From Stenotrophomonas nitritireducens (GTDB taxonomy: Bacteria; Pseudomonadota; Gammaproteobacteria; Xanthomonadales; Xanthomonadaceae): a DNA stretch of 64,000 nt. The DNA lies in contig NZ_CP016756.1 in the NCBI RefSeq assembly GCF_001700965.1, forward strand, positions 3,834,501-3,898,500, read 5' to 3'. This document shows, piece after piece, positions 17,966 through 26,940 of the stretch. Both the position numbers and the translations under genes were made by a program. The notes below the pieces were generated by a model that worked only from the letters and a program-made list of their open reading frames with translations, was not told the DNA's origin and ran no database searches. Positions within the stretch are counted from its first letter, which is position 1. Each line of letters opens with the position of its first letter.

Positions 17966-18789
17966 GGGGTTGCCTCCTGCGCGGTCGGCGTTGATGGGCT
18001 GAAGCGGTCCAGCATCGAGCCTGGCGGGCGTGAGATGGTGGCGGTACCCGAGCGTTGCTGCGCGGCCACGGTGGTGCTGGTGGCCAATGGCGCCGAGGTG
18101 GCGTTGGCCGCCGCCACGGGCGGCCGCAGCGTCTGCGCCAAACGGTAGATTTCCGCCCGCGTTGGCGGCGGCAGGTTGGCGCGCTGGATCATGCTTTCCG
18201 CCGTTGCCGGCTGCCCGGACAGCATTGCCCACAAGGCAAGATTGGAAATGGCGCGGATGTTGTCCGGGCCAAGTTCCGCAGCCTTGGCCAGCGGCGCGCG
18301 GGCCTGCTCTATCTGCCCAGCCTGCAGCAGTGCGAAACCCAGATCGCCTAGATAGGCGACATTGAGCGGGTCGGCGCGTACCGCATTGTCCAGTGCCAGT
18401 CGTGCGCCATCGAGATCGCCGCTGGAGGCTGCGACCAGTCCCAGTCCGTGCCAGGCCGGTGCCGCCTGCGTGCCCTTGGTCAGGCCGCGGTAGATCGCGC
18501 TGGCTTGACTGGCGTCGCCGGTTTCGCGCAGGGCGTTGGCCTGCAGGATGCGCAGTTCCGGGCTGTCGCCGAAGCGCTGGCGGAAGGCGTCGATATGCGC
18601 CAGCGAGGCATAGTGGGCGCCTTGCGCCTGCATCTGCTTGAGCAGCCCCAGGTACATGCCGCGATCATCCTGTGCGGCTTCCACCAGCGATGGTTCAATC
18701 TGCGGTTGCCGGTACGCATTGCGGTTGCCGGCACAGCCGGCCAGCGAGGCGGCGATCATCACGCTCAACAGCGCGGTCTTCGTGTTCAT
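17962..18789 (-). CDS. tadD: TadD-like TPR lipoprotein
   Basis: This 275-residue lipoprotein has the lipobox SLAGC, with lipidated Cys at 19. The mature part carries tetratricopeptide repeats, for example AWHGLGLVAASSGDLDGARL, VAYLGDLGFALLQAGQIEQA and RAISNLALWAMLSGQPATAE. TadD-type proteins are thought to act as pilotins or scaffolds for the outer-membrane secretin of Tad pili. The start overlaps the stop of tadC by one base (TAATG), and the stop overlaps the DUF3613 start, so the three are tightly coupled. Confidence 0.88.
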   Translation of the reverse strand: MNTKTALLSVMIAASLAGCAGNRNAYRQPQIEPSLVEAAQDDRGMYLGLLKQMQAQGAHYASLAHIDAFRQRFGDSPELRILQANALRETGDASQASAIYRGLTKGTQAAPAWHGLGLVAASSGDLDGARLALDNAVRADPLNVAYLGDLGFALLQAGQIEQARAPLAKAAELGPDNIRAISNLALWAMLSGQPATAESMIQRANLPPPTRAEIYRLAQTLRPPVAAANATSAPLATSTTVAAQQRSGTATISRPPGSMLDRFSPSTPTAQEATP

Positions 18790-19721
18790 TACATCCCCTT
18801 GATCGCGGCGGCCAGCGAAATGATCGCCGGCCCGGCCAGTACCAACATCAGCGCCGGCAGCAGGGTGATCATCATCACCACGGTCATCTTCACCGAGAGC
18901 TTGCCGACCTTCTCTTTCATCTTCATGCGCCGTTGTTCGCGCAGGCGCATGCCAAATTGCTTGAGCGGCTCCTGTACCGCGCCACCGTGCTGGTGTACCT
19001 GCAGCACCATCTGCATCAAGCTGCGCAGGTCGTCGTTGTCGAACGACTCGGACAACCTTCGCAGCGACTGTGCGCGGCTGCGGCCACGGCTGTAGCCGGC
19101 ATTGGCCAGCTGCAGCTCCTTGCCCAGCACCGGGATGGCGATATGCAGTTTTTCGCCGACCATCTGCAGGCTCTGGTCGATGCTGAAGCCCACGCCCTGT
19201 AGCAGCCGCAGCAGGTCGATCAGCAAGGGCAGCTCGTCATCCACCTTGCGCCGCAGGCGTGCGGCCCAGCTGCGCAGCAGCAGCTTCGGCAGCAGGATGC
19301 CCAAGGCAAATCCGACCAGCACGATGATCAGGGTGTCGCCGCCGTGCGGGCGCATCAACAGCATGGCCACGAACGGCAACAACAGCGCCAGCAGCACGCG
19401 CGTGGCCAGGAACGCGGCGGTGCCGCTTTGCTGGTTCCAGCCCACCTGTTCCAGCAGCAGCCTGTCTTCCGGCGCCAGCAATGCTTTCTGCACGCGGCTG
19501 CCATCGAAGTGCTGGCCGATGGCGGCCAGGTCGGCCAGCCGTCGGCGCCACCACACCGCCTTGCTTGCCTTGTCCTGTTCAAGATGCTGGGCGCTGTCCA
19601 GCGCGCTCTGCAGCGCTGCGCCAGCCTGCTGGCTGCGCCGCCCGCGGTACAGCAGGCCACCGGCGGCCAGCAGCAGCGCCAGCACCACCAGTACGGTGGC
19701 AAGGGTGTAGAGCAGGTTCAT
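18789..19721 (-). CDS. tadC: Tad pilus inner-membrane platform protein TadC (GspF family)
   Basis: This 310-residue inner-membrane protein belongs to the type II secretion F family. A first helix (LLYTLATVLVVLALLLAAGG) is followed by a pair near residues 110-155 and a C-terminal helix with LPALMLVLAGPAIISLAAAI. The cytoplasmic domain shows DDELPLLIDLLRLLQGVGFSIDQSLQMV. With TadB it should form the platform that couples the TadA ATPase to pilin extrusion. ATG 19721 is preferred because GGAG precedes it at a good distance. An in-frame start 75 bases upstream would run into the end of tadB. Confidence 0.9.
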   Translation of the reverse strand: MNLLYTLATVLVVLALLLAAGGLLYRGRRSQQAGAALQSALDSAQHLEQDKASKAVWWRRRLADLAAIGQHFDGSRVQKALLAPEDRLLLEQVGWNQQSGTAAFLATRVLLALLLPFVAMLLMRPHGGDTLIIVLVGFALGILLPKLLLRSWAARLRRKVDDELPLLIDLLRLLQGVGFSIDQSLQMVGEKLHIAIPVLGKELQLANAGYSRGRSRAQSLRRLSESFDNDDLRSLMQMVLQVHQHGGAVQEPLKQFGMRLREQRRMKMKEKVGKLSVKMTVVMMITLLPALMLVLAGPAIISLAAAIKGM

Positions 19722-19755
19722 GGCGCGCTCCGTCGCGACGATGCGATGCAGGTGT

Positions 19756-20670
19756 TCATAACGATTTGGCCAGCCGGTACAACAGGAATCCGCCAAACAG
19801 TTCCAGCAGCACCGCGATCAGCAGGATCTTCTTGCCCAGCGGGTCGTGGAACATGGGCTGGAAGAAATCCGGGCTCATCAGTGCCATCGACAAGGCCGCG
19901 CCCACCGGCAGCAACGCCAGTACCCAGGCCGACATGCGGGTTTCGGAGGTTGTGGCCTGCAGCTCGCGCTGCACTTCTTCCAGGTCGCGCATGAAGTCGC
20001 TCATGCGTTGCAGGATCTGGTCGCTGCGGCCGCCGATGCGGATGCTGGTGCCCAGGATCACCGCCAGCATTTCCAGCGGGCGCAGCCGGTAGGCCTGCGC
20101 GGCATGTTGCAGGGCGCGGTCCAGATCCATGCCGGCGCGGGTATAGGTCAAGGCATTGTCGAGGATGGGCCGCAGCGGCGGATCGACATTCTGGGTGGCG
20201 CTCTGGAAGGCCATCGACAAGCTGTTGCCGATGCCAGCCATGCGCACCATGTTCTCGAGGAAATCCGGCATCTGCGCCACCAGCCGTTGCTGGATCTTGT
20301 CGATGCGGCGGTACAGCCACAGCGCCACGCCCAGCAGATAGAGCAGCAGCACGAATGCGCCAAACCAGGCGCTGCCAAGCCGCAGGCCCGCGCCGATGGT
20401 GATGGCGATGCCGGGCAGGGCGATCAGCAGCAGGGTGCGCGCTGAGTCCTTCAGTCCAGCGCGGCGTAGTAGCTCGGCCCAGCGCTGGCTCGGCGGCCGT
20501 TGGTTGCGGGCTTCTTCGGCGGCGCGCTGCGGATCGGGGCGTGACAGCCGGGTGTCGGCATGGCTGGCGGCGGCACGCTGCTGCACGCGGGTGGCCAGCC
20601 CCCACCACAGGCCCATGGCTACCGCTACCAGCAGCACGGCAAGGCTCCCGAGCAGCAGCGGCATCATCAT
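19756..20670 (-). CDS. tadB: Tad pilus inner-membrane platform protein TadB (GspF family)
   Basis: This 304-residue inner-membrane protein is of the same F family as TadC. An N-terminal helix (LLGSLAVLLVAVAMGLWWGL) is followed by a cytoplasmic arm, helices near residues 75-120, a soluble domain with DFLENMVRMAGIGNSLSMAF, and C-terminal helices WVLALLPVGAALSMALMS and ILLIAVLLELFGGFLLY. Its start overlaps the end of tadA by 4 bases, and tadC begins 34 bases after its stop. The order tadA-tadB-tadC is the family standard. Confidence 0.92.
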   Translation of the reverse strand: MMMPLLLGSLAVLLVAVAMGLWWGLATRVQQRAAASHADTRLSRPDPQRAAEEARNQRPPSQRWAELLRRAGLKDSARTLLLIALPGIAITIGAGLRLGSAWFGAFVLLLYLLGVALWLYRRIDKIQQRLVAQMPDFLENMVRMAGIGNSLSMAFQSATQNVDPPLRPILDNALTYTRAGMDLDRALQHAAQAYRLRPLEMLAVILGTSIRIGGRSDQILQRMSDFMRDLEEVQRELQATTSETRMSAWVLALLPVGAALSMALMSPDFFQPMFHDPLGKKILLIAVLLELFGGFLLYRLAKSL

Positions 20671-22022
20671 GAGGGGAAGCTCCCCATGTTGGCCTCGCGC
20701 AGTTCCTGCCGGAACGGTTCGAGCTTGTAGCAGTGCGGGTGGAAGCCCAGGCCGACCCAGCGGTCGCGCTCACGGCTTTCCTGGTCGACCCAGACCTCGT
20801 GCTTGAACAGCTCCTGGCTGGTGATGACGTTGTCGCTGACGCCGGTGATCTCGGTGATGGAGGTGATGACGCGGCGGCCACTGCCCAGCCTTGAGATCTG
20901 CACGATGAAGTCGATGGCGCTGGCAATCTGCCGGCGCAGGCTGTCTTCACTGCCCTGGAAGCCGGCAAAACCGGCCAGCATCTCCAGCCGGTACAGGCAG
21001 TCACGCGCGTTGTTGGCATGCACGGTGGCCATCGAGCCGTCATGGCCGGTGTTCATCGCCTGCAGCATTTCCAGCACTTCCGCGCCGCGTACCTCGCCGA
21101 CCACGATGCGGTCCGGACGCATGCGCAGGCTGTTGCGGACCAGGTCGCGGATGCTGACCGCACCGCTGCCATCGAAGCCGCCCATGCGTGATTCCAGGCG
21201 CACCACATGTGGATGATTAAGCGCCAGCTCGGCGGTGTCCTCGACGGTGATGACGCGCTCGTTGTGCGGGATGAAGGTAGCCAGCGCGTTCAACAGCGAG
21301 GTCTTGCCCGAGCTGGTGCCGCCGGAAATAAGGATGTTGCAGCGCCCGCGCACCATCGCGTTGAGCAGCGCATACATGGGCTTGTCGAAGGCGCCACGGC
21401 CGAGCAGTTCATCGGGCGTGAACGGGTCCTTGCGAAACTTGCGGATCGACACCATCGGCCCGTCGACGGCCAAGGGCGAGATGATGGCGTTGAGACGGCC
21501 GCCATTGGGCAGGCGCGCATCGACCATGGGGTTGGAATCGTCCAGGCGCCGGCCGAGCGGGGCGATGATCCGGCGCAGGATGCGCAGCAGGTGGCGGTCG
21601 TCGCTGAAGCGCTGGGTCGAACGGCGCAGCATGCCGCCGGCCGAGACATGCACGTCCTTGTAGCCGTTGATCAGGATGTCTTCGATCTCCGGATCGCGCA
21701 GCAGGTCGTCCAGCGGACCGAAGCCGGTGAGTTCCTTCTGCAACGCGCTGGCGACGGCTTCCATCTCCTGCGCGTTGACCGGAATCTTCCACTCCTTGAC
21801 GAAGGCCGCAGTCTGCGCGTGCACGTACTTGCCGATGGTTTCCGGGGACCACGAGTCGATGTCCACACGCTGGTCTTCGACATGATTCAGCAGGTATTCG
21901 TGGGCGGCGGAAAGCACGCTCTGGAATTGTTCGGTCTGTTCGAAGGGAACGCTGGATGCCGCTTCAACCGACAGCGCTGCCACGGCCAGACGTGGTGACA
22001 AGGGAGTGACTTTGTCTTCCAT
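20667..22022 (-). CDS. tadA: Tad pilus assembly ATPase TadA/CpaF
   Basis: This 451-residue cytoplasmic ATPase of the type II/IV secretion family powers Flp pilus assembly. The N-terminal region carries the conserved ELTGFGPLDDLLRDPEIEDI and the segment DSNPMVDARLPNGGRLNAI. The Walker A motif is GGTSSGKTS near residue 240, and VITVEDTAEL (Asp box) follows. The Walker B region is PDRIVVGEVRGAE, and the His box is GHDGSMATVHANN. All key residues are present. It lies 2 bases after the stop of tadZ and overlaps tadB. Confidence 0.95.
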   Translation of the reverse strand: MEDKVTPLSPRLAVAALSVEAASSVPFEQTEQFQSVLSAAHEYLLNHVEDQRVDIDSWSPETIGKYVHAQTAAFVKEWKIPVNAQEMEAVASALQKELTGFGPLDDLLRDPEIEDILINGYKDVHVSAGGMLRRSTQRFSDDRHLLRILRRIIAPLGRRLDDSNPMVDARLPNGGRLNAIISPLAVDGPMVSIRKFRKDPFTPDELLGRGAFDKPMYALLNAMVRGRCNILISGGTSSGKTSLLNALATFIPHNERVITVEDTAELALNHPHVVRLESRMGGFDGSGAVSIRDLVRNSLRMRPDRIVVGEVRGAEVLEMLQAMNTGHDGSMATVHANNARDCLYRLEMLAGFAGFQGSEDSLRRQIASAIDFIVQISRLGSGRRVITSITEITGVSDNVITSQELFKHEVWVDQESRERDRWVGLGFHPHCYKLEPFRQELREANMGSFPS

Positions 22023-22024
22023 GG

Positions 22025-23293
22025 TTATCTACCCAGCAAAGTGGCGAGGCGTGCCAGCGGTGAGGCCGGTGCGGTGGATGGTGGTGCAGTGGCGCGGCGG
22101 CGATCCAGGCGTTGCTGCAGCGGCAGCAATGCCTTGAGATAGGCATCGCGCGGTGCGGCATCGGTGAGCAGGCGGCCAAGCCCGGCGTTGGAACGCAGCA
22201 CCCGTGCGCGGTCGGGCAGGGTGGCGAGCAAGGGCAGGTTGAAGCGCTGGGCGATCTGCGTGTCCGCCAGGCCGCCGTTGGCATCGAAGCGGTTGACCAC
22301 CAGCTGCAGCCGTTCATCGCGCAGGCCACGGCTTTCCAGTTCACGCATGGTCTGGTCCAGCGACACCAGCGAAGCTATCGCTTGGTCGGTCACCAGCCAG
22401 ATTTCCGAAGCGCTCTTGAGCAGAGAGGTGGGCAGCAGCTGCACCGGCAGCCCCCCGACATCGCACAGGCTCAGCGGGAACACGCTGCGCAGGCGGTCGA
22501 GCAGCGCGATCGGCTCATGTTTCTTCATCAGCGTGCCGCTGCTGATGCCCAGCAATGCCAGTCCGCTGGGGTGGTGGGCAAAGGCGGTGCCGGCAAAGGT
22601 GCGATCCATGCGCTCCACATTGCGCAGCGCTTCCTCATAACCGAAATGGCTCTCCATGCCCAAGTACAGCGCGGCATCGGCCGCCGGCTGGCCGAGGTCG
22701 ATCAGCAGCAGCCAGCCCTGCAGGCCGGCGATGTCGGGGGAGGTGGGATTCTGTTCGGCCAGGCTCACGCCCAGGTGGGTTGCCAAGGTGCTGGTGCCCA
22801 CGCCGGGGCGCACGCCAAGCAGCAGGATCAGGCGGCCATCGGCACGCACCTCCTGCAGCACCGCCGCCCGTGCCGGGCCGGGCGCAGCGGCGACGCGCTC
22901 GAAGACTTCCAGCATCTGTGCCGGGCTGTTGTCGATGTCGATGAAATCGCAGACACCAGCGCGCATCGCCGCCAGCAGGTGCGCAGCCTGTTCTGGACCG
23001 GTGCTGCCCAGCCCGATCAGCGCCGGGCACCCTGGCAAGGCGTGCAGCTGGCGCGCCACATCAGTGGAGTAGGCGGCGTTGCCGCCGCAGTAATCAAGCA
23101 GTACGAATGCCGGTCCGTTCGCGCCATCCAGCAGTTGCCGGGGCGCGGTTTCGCGGCTGTCGACCCAGCGCAGGCTTGCGTGCCCGGCCAGTGCCGCGCC
23201 CAGGCGCGCCATGTGGCGGTTGTCCGGCGCGTACAGCAGCAGGTTCAATTCGGGATGGCTCTGGGTCTGGGGCAACGGCATCACCGGGGGCAT
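22025..23293 (-). CDS. tadZ: TadZ/CpaE pilus localisation protein with degenerate P-loop
   Basis: This 422-residue protein has an N-terminal receiver-like domain (about 15-135) and a C-terminal MinD/ParA-type domain (from about 150). In Tad systems TadZ/CpaE positions the pilus machine at a pole. The P-loop reads GVRPGVGTST (160-169). The catalytic Lys of a normal GKS/T loop is replaced by Thr 167, and the signature Lys by Arg, so ATP hydrolysis is doubtful. Deviant P-loops are common in this family. The following DEV-type region reads LLIDLGQPAADAALYLG. It sits between rcpA and tadA, 9 and 2 bases from them. Confidence 0.88.
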   Translation of the reverse strand: MPPVMPLPQTQSHPELNLLLYAPDNRHMARLGAALAGHASLRWVDSRETAPRQLLDGANGPAFVLLDYCGGNAAYSTDVARQLHALPGCPALIGLGSTGPEQAAHLLAAMRAGVCDFIDIDNSPAQMLEVFERVAAAPGPARAAVLQEVRADGRLILLLGVRPGVGTSTLATHLGVSLAEQNPTSPDIAGLQGWLLLIDLGQPAADAALYLGMESHFGYEEALRNVERMDRTFAGTAFAHHPSGLALLGISSGTLMKKHEPIALLDRLRSVFPLSLCDVGGLPVQLLPTSLLKSASEIWLVTDQAIASLVSLDQTMRELESRGLRDERLQLVVNRFDANGGLADTQIAQRFNLPLLATLPDRARVLRSNAGLGRLLTDAAPRDAYLKALLPLQQRLDRRRATAPPSTAPASPLARLATLLGR

Positions 23294-23302
23294 GGCGGCG
23301 CT

Positions 23303-24640
23303 TCAGCGTGAAAAGCCGGGGAGTTGATCGGGACTGGCCGGATGCAGCAGCCATGCACCCCAAACCGGCAGCTTGGGTTGCACTTCGCGTTGGCCAGGCA
23401 GCGGTATCTCGGTGCCGCGCGCCAATGGTTGGACCAGCCGTGGCGTCACCACGATCACCAGTTCCTTGTCCTCGCGCTTGTAACTGAGGTTGCGGAAAAA
23501 CGAGCCGAGTACCGGGATGTCACCCAGCAAGGGAATCTTGTTGACGTTGGACGACAACTGGCTGCTGACCAGCCCGCCGATCACGAAGCTCTCGCCATCG
23601 CCCAATTCAACGGTGGTGTCGGCGCGGCGGGTGGAGATGGCCGGTATCTGGGTGCCATCCAGGGTGATGCCACGGCTGTAGTCCAGGTCGCTGGCTTCCG
23701 GTGCCACCTTCAGGGCGATGCGTCCGGCCGACAGAACCGTGGGGGTCACGGTCAGGCCGATACCGAAGGGTTTGAAGCTGACCGTGGTGGTGCCCAGGCC
23801 TTGCGGCTCCAGGATGGGTAGCTCGCCGCCGGCCAGGAAGCTGGCACTTTGCCCGGACAGCGCAACCAGGGTCGGTTCGGCCAGCACGCGGGCCATGCCG
23901 TTGGCCTGCAGCAGGTCGATGTTGGCGCTCCACGCGCCGGGGATTGAACTTGCCACCAGCTTGAATGCCGAGGACAGCGCACCGCCGCTGTCATTGCTGC
24001 CACTGGGCGAGCTGATGCCGTAGCTGAAGCCGCCATTGATGTTCTTGAAGCTGATGCCGACCTGGCGCAGCACGCTGCGGTTGAACTCCACCACCTTGAC
24101 TTCAACCTGCACCACGCCGCCATTGGCAATGGTGGCCGCATCGCTGATCACGCCCTTGTCGCCAATGGCGGAAGCCGCCGCCTTGCGGCTGGCCTCGTGC
24201 TCGAGCAGCGAGCTGGCACTGCCCGACAGCAGCGCCTGGCCCCCTTGCACGGTGAGTTGGCTGCCGCCGCCATCCAGCAGGCCACCCTGTACCGCGTTGC
24301 GGACCTCAACCCAGATCCGCGACGGCGCGGCCTGCTTCTGCAGCCACAACAGCAAGGTGGTGCTGCCGGCGGATTTGCCGACCAGCAAGGCCTCGCTGTT
24401 GCGGCCGATACGGGTGATATCGGCGATGGAGGGGTCGGCGATGGCAATGCGTTCCACCCCCGCCGGCAGATTCCACGGACGCTGCTCGTTGAGTTCGAGC
24501 ACCACGGTGTTGTCCAGCGTTTGCGCCTGCGCGGCCTGCGTCAGCGGCGGCACAAAACCGGCCAGGCCCAGCAGCGTCAAGGTGAGCAACGCGGAAGCGG
24601 TGATGGAAGAGCGCTGGTGCAAGAGGGAGGCTCCGGTCAT
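23303..24640 (-). CDS. rcpA: Tad pilus outer-membrane secretin RcpA/CpaC
   Basis: This 445-residue secretin forms the outer-membrane pore for the Flp pilus. A signal peptide lies in the first about 40 residues. The N-terminal pilus/secretin domain follows, with VERIAIADPSIADITRIG and VEVRNAVQGG, then a BON-like stretch. The secretin core contains VEVKVVEFNRSVLRQVGISF, VLAEPTLVALSGQSASFLAGGE and the closing VNKIPLLGDIPVLGSFFRN. Its start overlaps the end of rcpC by 4 bases. No separate rcpB/cpaD gene follows. Confidence 0.93.
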   Translation of the reverse strand: MTGASLLHQRSSITASALLTLTLLGLAGFVPPLTQAAQAQTLDNTVVLELNEQRPWNLPAGVERIAIADPSIADITRIGRNSEALLVGKSAGSTTLLLWLQKQAAPSRIWVEVRNAVQGGLLDGGGSQLTVQGGQALLSGSASSLLEHEASRKAAASAIGDKGVISDAATIANGGVVQVEVKVVEFNRSVLRQVGISFKNINGGFSYGISSPSGSNDSGGALSSAFKLVASSIPGAWSANIDLLQANGMARVLAEPTLVALSGQSASFLAGGELPILEPQGLGTTTVSFKPFGIGLTVTPTVLSAGRIALKVAPEASDLDYSRGITLDGTQIPAISTRRADTTVELGDGESFVIGGLVSSQLSSNVNKIPLLGDIPVLGSFFRNLSYKREDKELVIVVTPRLVQPLARGTEIPLPGQREVQPKLPVWGAWLLHPASPDQLPGFSR

Positions 24641-25695
24641 GGCGAAGACAGGGGGTTGGGAGGGGTCGTGCCGCGGATGATCTCGATACCTGGGCGACTG
24701 GCTGGGCGCGCGTTGCGGCGGCGTGGCGGCGCGGCGCTGGTTGCCGTTGCAGCGGGCGTGCGGGCGTTGTTGTGGCCGGCCAAGGCATTCAGATCAATGC
24801 CGGCATAGGCGCGGTTTTCCGGGCGTGCGGCGGCTTCGGCAGCACCTTCCAGGTTGCCGCGCACGGCCAGCACCGGTGCCGGCGTGGCGAAGATGGACTC
24901 GTCCGCCAGACCGGTGTCGCCGGGGTTGCGCAGCGCCAGGAACAGCTTGCCGCTGTGGGCGGCCAGCAACAGCCGACCTGCATCCTGCACCGGCACTGCC
25001 AGGATCGCGCTGCGTGCCTGCGCTGCCTCACTGTTGCTGCCGCCGGCGTTGCGGTTGTCGCGGGCGGCGATGGTCTCGGCGCGGCTGCCGGGCTCCGGTG
25101 CCGGCGCGCCGACCGCATCGCCCTGTTCGCTGCTGCCAGCACGCACCTGGCCCACATCGGCGTTGCCATAGCCCAGCACCTGCAGCCGTGAGAGCAACAG
25201 GCGCGCCTGTGGATTGGCCTGGCCACCGCCGCTGGCGGCCGGATTCTGCAGGCTCATGAAAACGTCCACGTAGTCGCCGGGGCTGACCCGGTTGCTGACC
25301 CCGGCCAGTTCGTCGACCGGCACCGCCACCGCGCGTTCGCCGGGCTTGATGCCGATGGCAATGCCCTGCAACAGCTGATCGGCCGTGATCAATGCACCGG
25401 CAGCGATGTTCACCGCCGGGGTGCGCCCGTCCACATCGGCGATGGCGCTGTAGCCGTTGGTGGGCGGCAAGGCCATTTCCGCGATGTACAGGTCCGCGGC
25501 GGTAATCGGGTGGCCGGCGGGCAGGTCCTTGCTGGCCACCACCAGCATGCGCTTGGGCACACCGGCCGCTGGCGACGTGTGGGCCATGCCTTCGGGCGCG
25601 GGCGTGGCGCGGCGGCCCATCCCGAATGCCAGCACCATCAACAGCGCTGCAAAGACCAGCAGCAGGATTGCAGCTATGCGTATTGCCTTTGGCAT
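24637..25695 (-). CDS. rcpC: Flp pilus assembly protein RcpC/CpaB
   Basis: This 352-residue periplasmic protein has one N-terminal membrane helix (IAAILLLVFAALLMVLAFG). A SAF-type domain follows with VASKDLPAGHPITAADL, then DQLLQGIAIGIKPGERAVAV and VSPGDYVDVFMSL. That arrangement is diagnostic for CpaB/RcpC, which works with the secretin. The C-terminal tail is Ala/Arg/Pro-rich and ends close to the rcpA start, which it overlaps by 4 bases. It lies 30 bases after tadE. Confidence 0.92.
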   Translation of the reverse strand: MPKAIRIAAILLLVFAALLMVLAFGMGRRATPAPEGMAHTSPAAGVPKRMLVVASKDLPAGHPITAADLYIAEMALPPTNGYSAIADVDGRTPAVNIAAGALITADQLLQGIAIGIKPGERAVAVPVDELAGVSNRVSPGDYVDVFMSLQNPAASGGGQANPQARLLLSRLQVLGYGNADVGQVRAGSSEQGDAVGAPAPEPGSRAETIAARDNRNAGGSNSEAAQARSAILAVPVQDAGRLLLAAHSGKLFLALRNPGDTGLADESIFATPAPVLAVRGNLEGAAEAAARPENRAYAGIDLNALAGHNNARTPAATATSAAPPRRRNARPASRPGIEIIRGTTPPNPLSSP

Positions 25696-25725
25696 CGTGA
25701 AGCTCCTTCCCCTTGGAGTCCCTGG

Positions 25726-26208
25726 TCAGCGGTCGCCTAGATCCAGTTGAACAACAGCGGTACTGCTCAGTGATTTGCCCATGCTCCAGCCCATCAGCGC
25801 ACCGGTGCCCGGCATGAAGGGGTGGGCGTCATGGTCGTAGGATGTGATCACCCTGATGCACTTGACCGAGCTATCGGCGGCGCACGCATAAGGTTGAGAG
25901 ACGATGATCGGAGCGGCACTGGCACTGGCGCAGCCTGCCGCCGTGCCGGAGTAGTTCAGCAGCCACTGCATGGAGCGTGCCGCGGCTTGGCAGGCGTTGC
26001 TGCGGCGTTCGGCGGTGGTGCCATAGCGCAGCGATGCACGTGCCCCTTCGCCGGCCGCCAGGGCCAGCGATTGCTGCGCGGCGAAGATCATCACCCCGGT
26101 GAAGGTGATCAGCAGCAAGGGCAGCACACCGAACAACATCATCAGTGCGAACTCGATGGTCACCACCCCGCGTGCGCGCTGCCTGCTTCTTCGTCCGTGA
26201 CTAGACAT
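25726..26208 (-). CDS. tadE: TadE-like minor pseudopilin
   Basis: This 160-residue protein starts with a basic segment and then RGVVTIEFALMMLFGVLPLL, a pilin-like helix with the Glu that is typical of TadE/TadF pseudopilins processed by the prepilin peptidase. The periplasmic part has four Cys that could form disulphides (in CQAAARS, AAGCASA, YACAAD and KCIRV). The start overlaps the end of the peptidase gene by 8 bases. No second (TadF-like) pseudopilin gene is seen, so this one may serve alone. Confidence 0.88.
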   Translation of the reverse strand: MSSHGRRSRQRARGVVTIEFALMMLFGVLPLLLITFTGVMIFAAQQSLALAAGEGARASLRYGTTAERRSNACQAAARSMQWLLNYSGTAAGCASASAAPIIVSQPYACAADSSVKCIRVITSYDHDAHPFMPGTGALMGWSMGKSLSSTAVVQLDLGDR

Positions 26209-26734
26209 GGGCAGCTCCCTGCACCACGGTGCCGATCATCGCCATGCCCATGTACGCCGCATAGGGAATGCCCCGGCGGCCGCGCCGCGCCGCACGCAGA
26301 TCCATCTGCCAGTCCATCACCCGGTCTGAACCCTGCAGCGACTGCACCATCCGCTGCAGGGGCAGGGGTGCGCAACGCGCCGCCGGTGCCCAGGTGAGAA
26401 CCACCAGCGCATGCGCGCCGGCGGCCAGGCTGGCAATCACCCAGATCGGCAGCAGTGCACTGCCGCCCAGCAGGAAGCCGATGACCGAAAACAGCTTCAC
26501 GTCTCCGGCTCCCATCCAGCCGATGGCATAGAACGGCAGCAGCGCGGCCAGCCCGATGAGGCCGCCCAGCAGGCAGCTGGCCAGTGCGGGCGGGCTGCCC
26601 ACCTGCAGCAGTTGCATCACCAGCACGCCTGCCAGCACCGCCAGCAGCACCCGGTTGGACACACGCCTGGCCAGCAGGTCGCTGATGGCGACCTGGATGC
26701 CCAGCAGCAGGGCTGTCAGATGGATCAGGGTCAT
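26201..26734 (-). CDS. tadV: Prepilin peptidase TadV/CpaA (A24 family)
   Basis: This 177-residue polytopic membrane protein should cleave the Flp prepilin and TadE. Both catalytic aspartates of the A24 family are present: Asp 19 in AISDLLARRVSN and Asp 78 in GAGDVK. It lacks the N-terminal methyltransferase domain, as is usual for the short Tad-type enzymes. It lies 14 bases after the flp stop and overlaps tadE, so pilin and protease are made together. A longer start upstream is possible but would overlap flp. Confidence 0.92.
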   Translation of the reverse strand: MTLIHLTALLLGIQVAISDLLARRVSNRVLLAVLAGVLVMQLLQVGSPPALASCLLGGLIGLAALLPFYAIGWMGAGDVKLFSVIGFLLGGSALLPIWVIASLAAGAHALVVLTWAPAARCAPLPLQRMVQSLQGSDRVMDWQMDLRAARRGRRGIPYAAYMGMAMIGTVVQGAAHV

Positions 26735-26748
26735 GGCGGGACCGTGCC

Positions 26749-26940
26749 TCAGCCGGTCGGGGTGCCGCCGCCCTCGCCAACCAGGGCAGTGAGTTTGTCC
26801 AGTACGGTCTGGAACACGGTCCTCAGCCCGTCGCGTGCGAAAAAGATGATCAAACCAGCCACAACTGCGGCCAGCAGCCCGTATTCAAGTGCGGTGACAC
26901 CGTCTTCTTCCCGGAAAAACCTGCGCATCTGTGCGTTCAT
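26749..26940 (-). CDS. flp: Flp-type major pilin
   Basis: This is a 63-residue pilin precursor. A short charged leader ends in EEDG, and cleavage is expected between Gly 14 and Val 15. The mature N-terminus VTALEYGLLAAVVAGLIIFF carries the Flp hallmark Glu 19-Tyr 20. The mature pilin is therefore about 49 residues, a usual size. ATG 26940 is chosen because GGGAGA lies seven bases before it; an upstream in-frame start at 27000 lacks this. It is the first gene of the Tad operon, whose 500-base upstream region must hold the promoter. Confidence 0.93.
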   Translation of the reverse strand: MNAQMRRFFREEDGVTALEYGLLAAVVAGLIIFFARDGLRTVFQTVLDKLTALVGEGGGTPTG

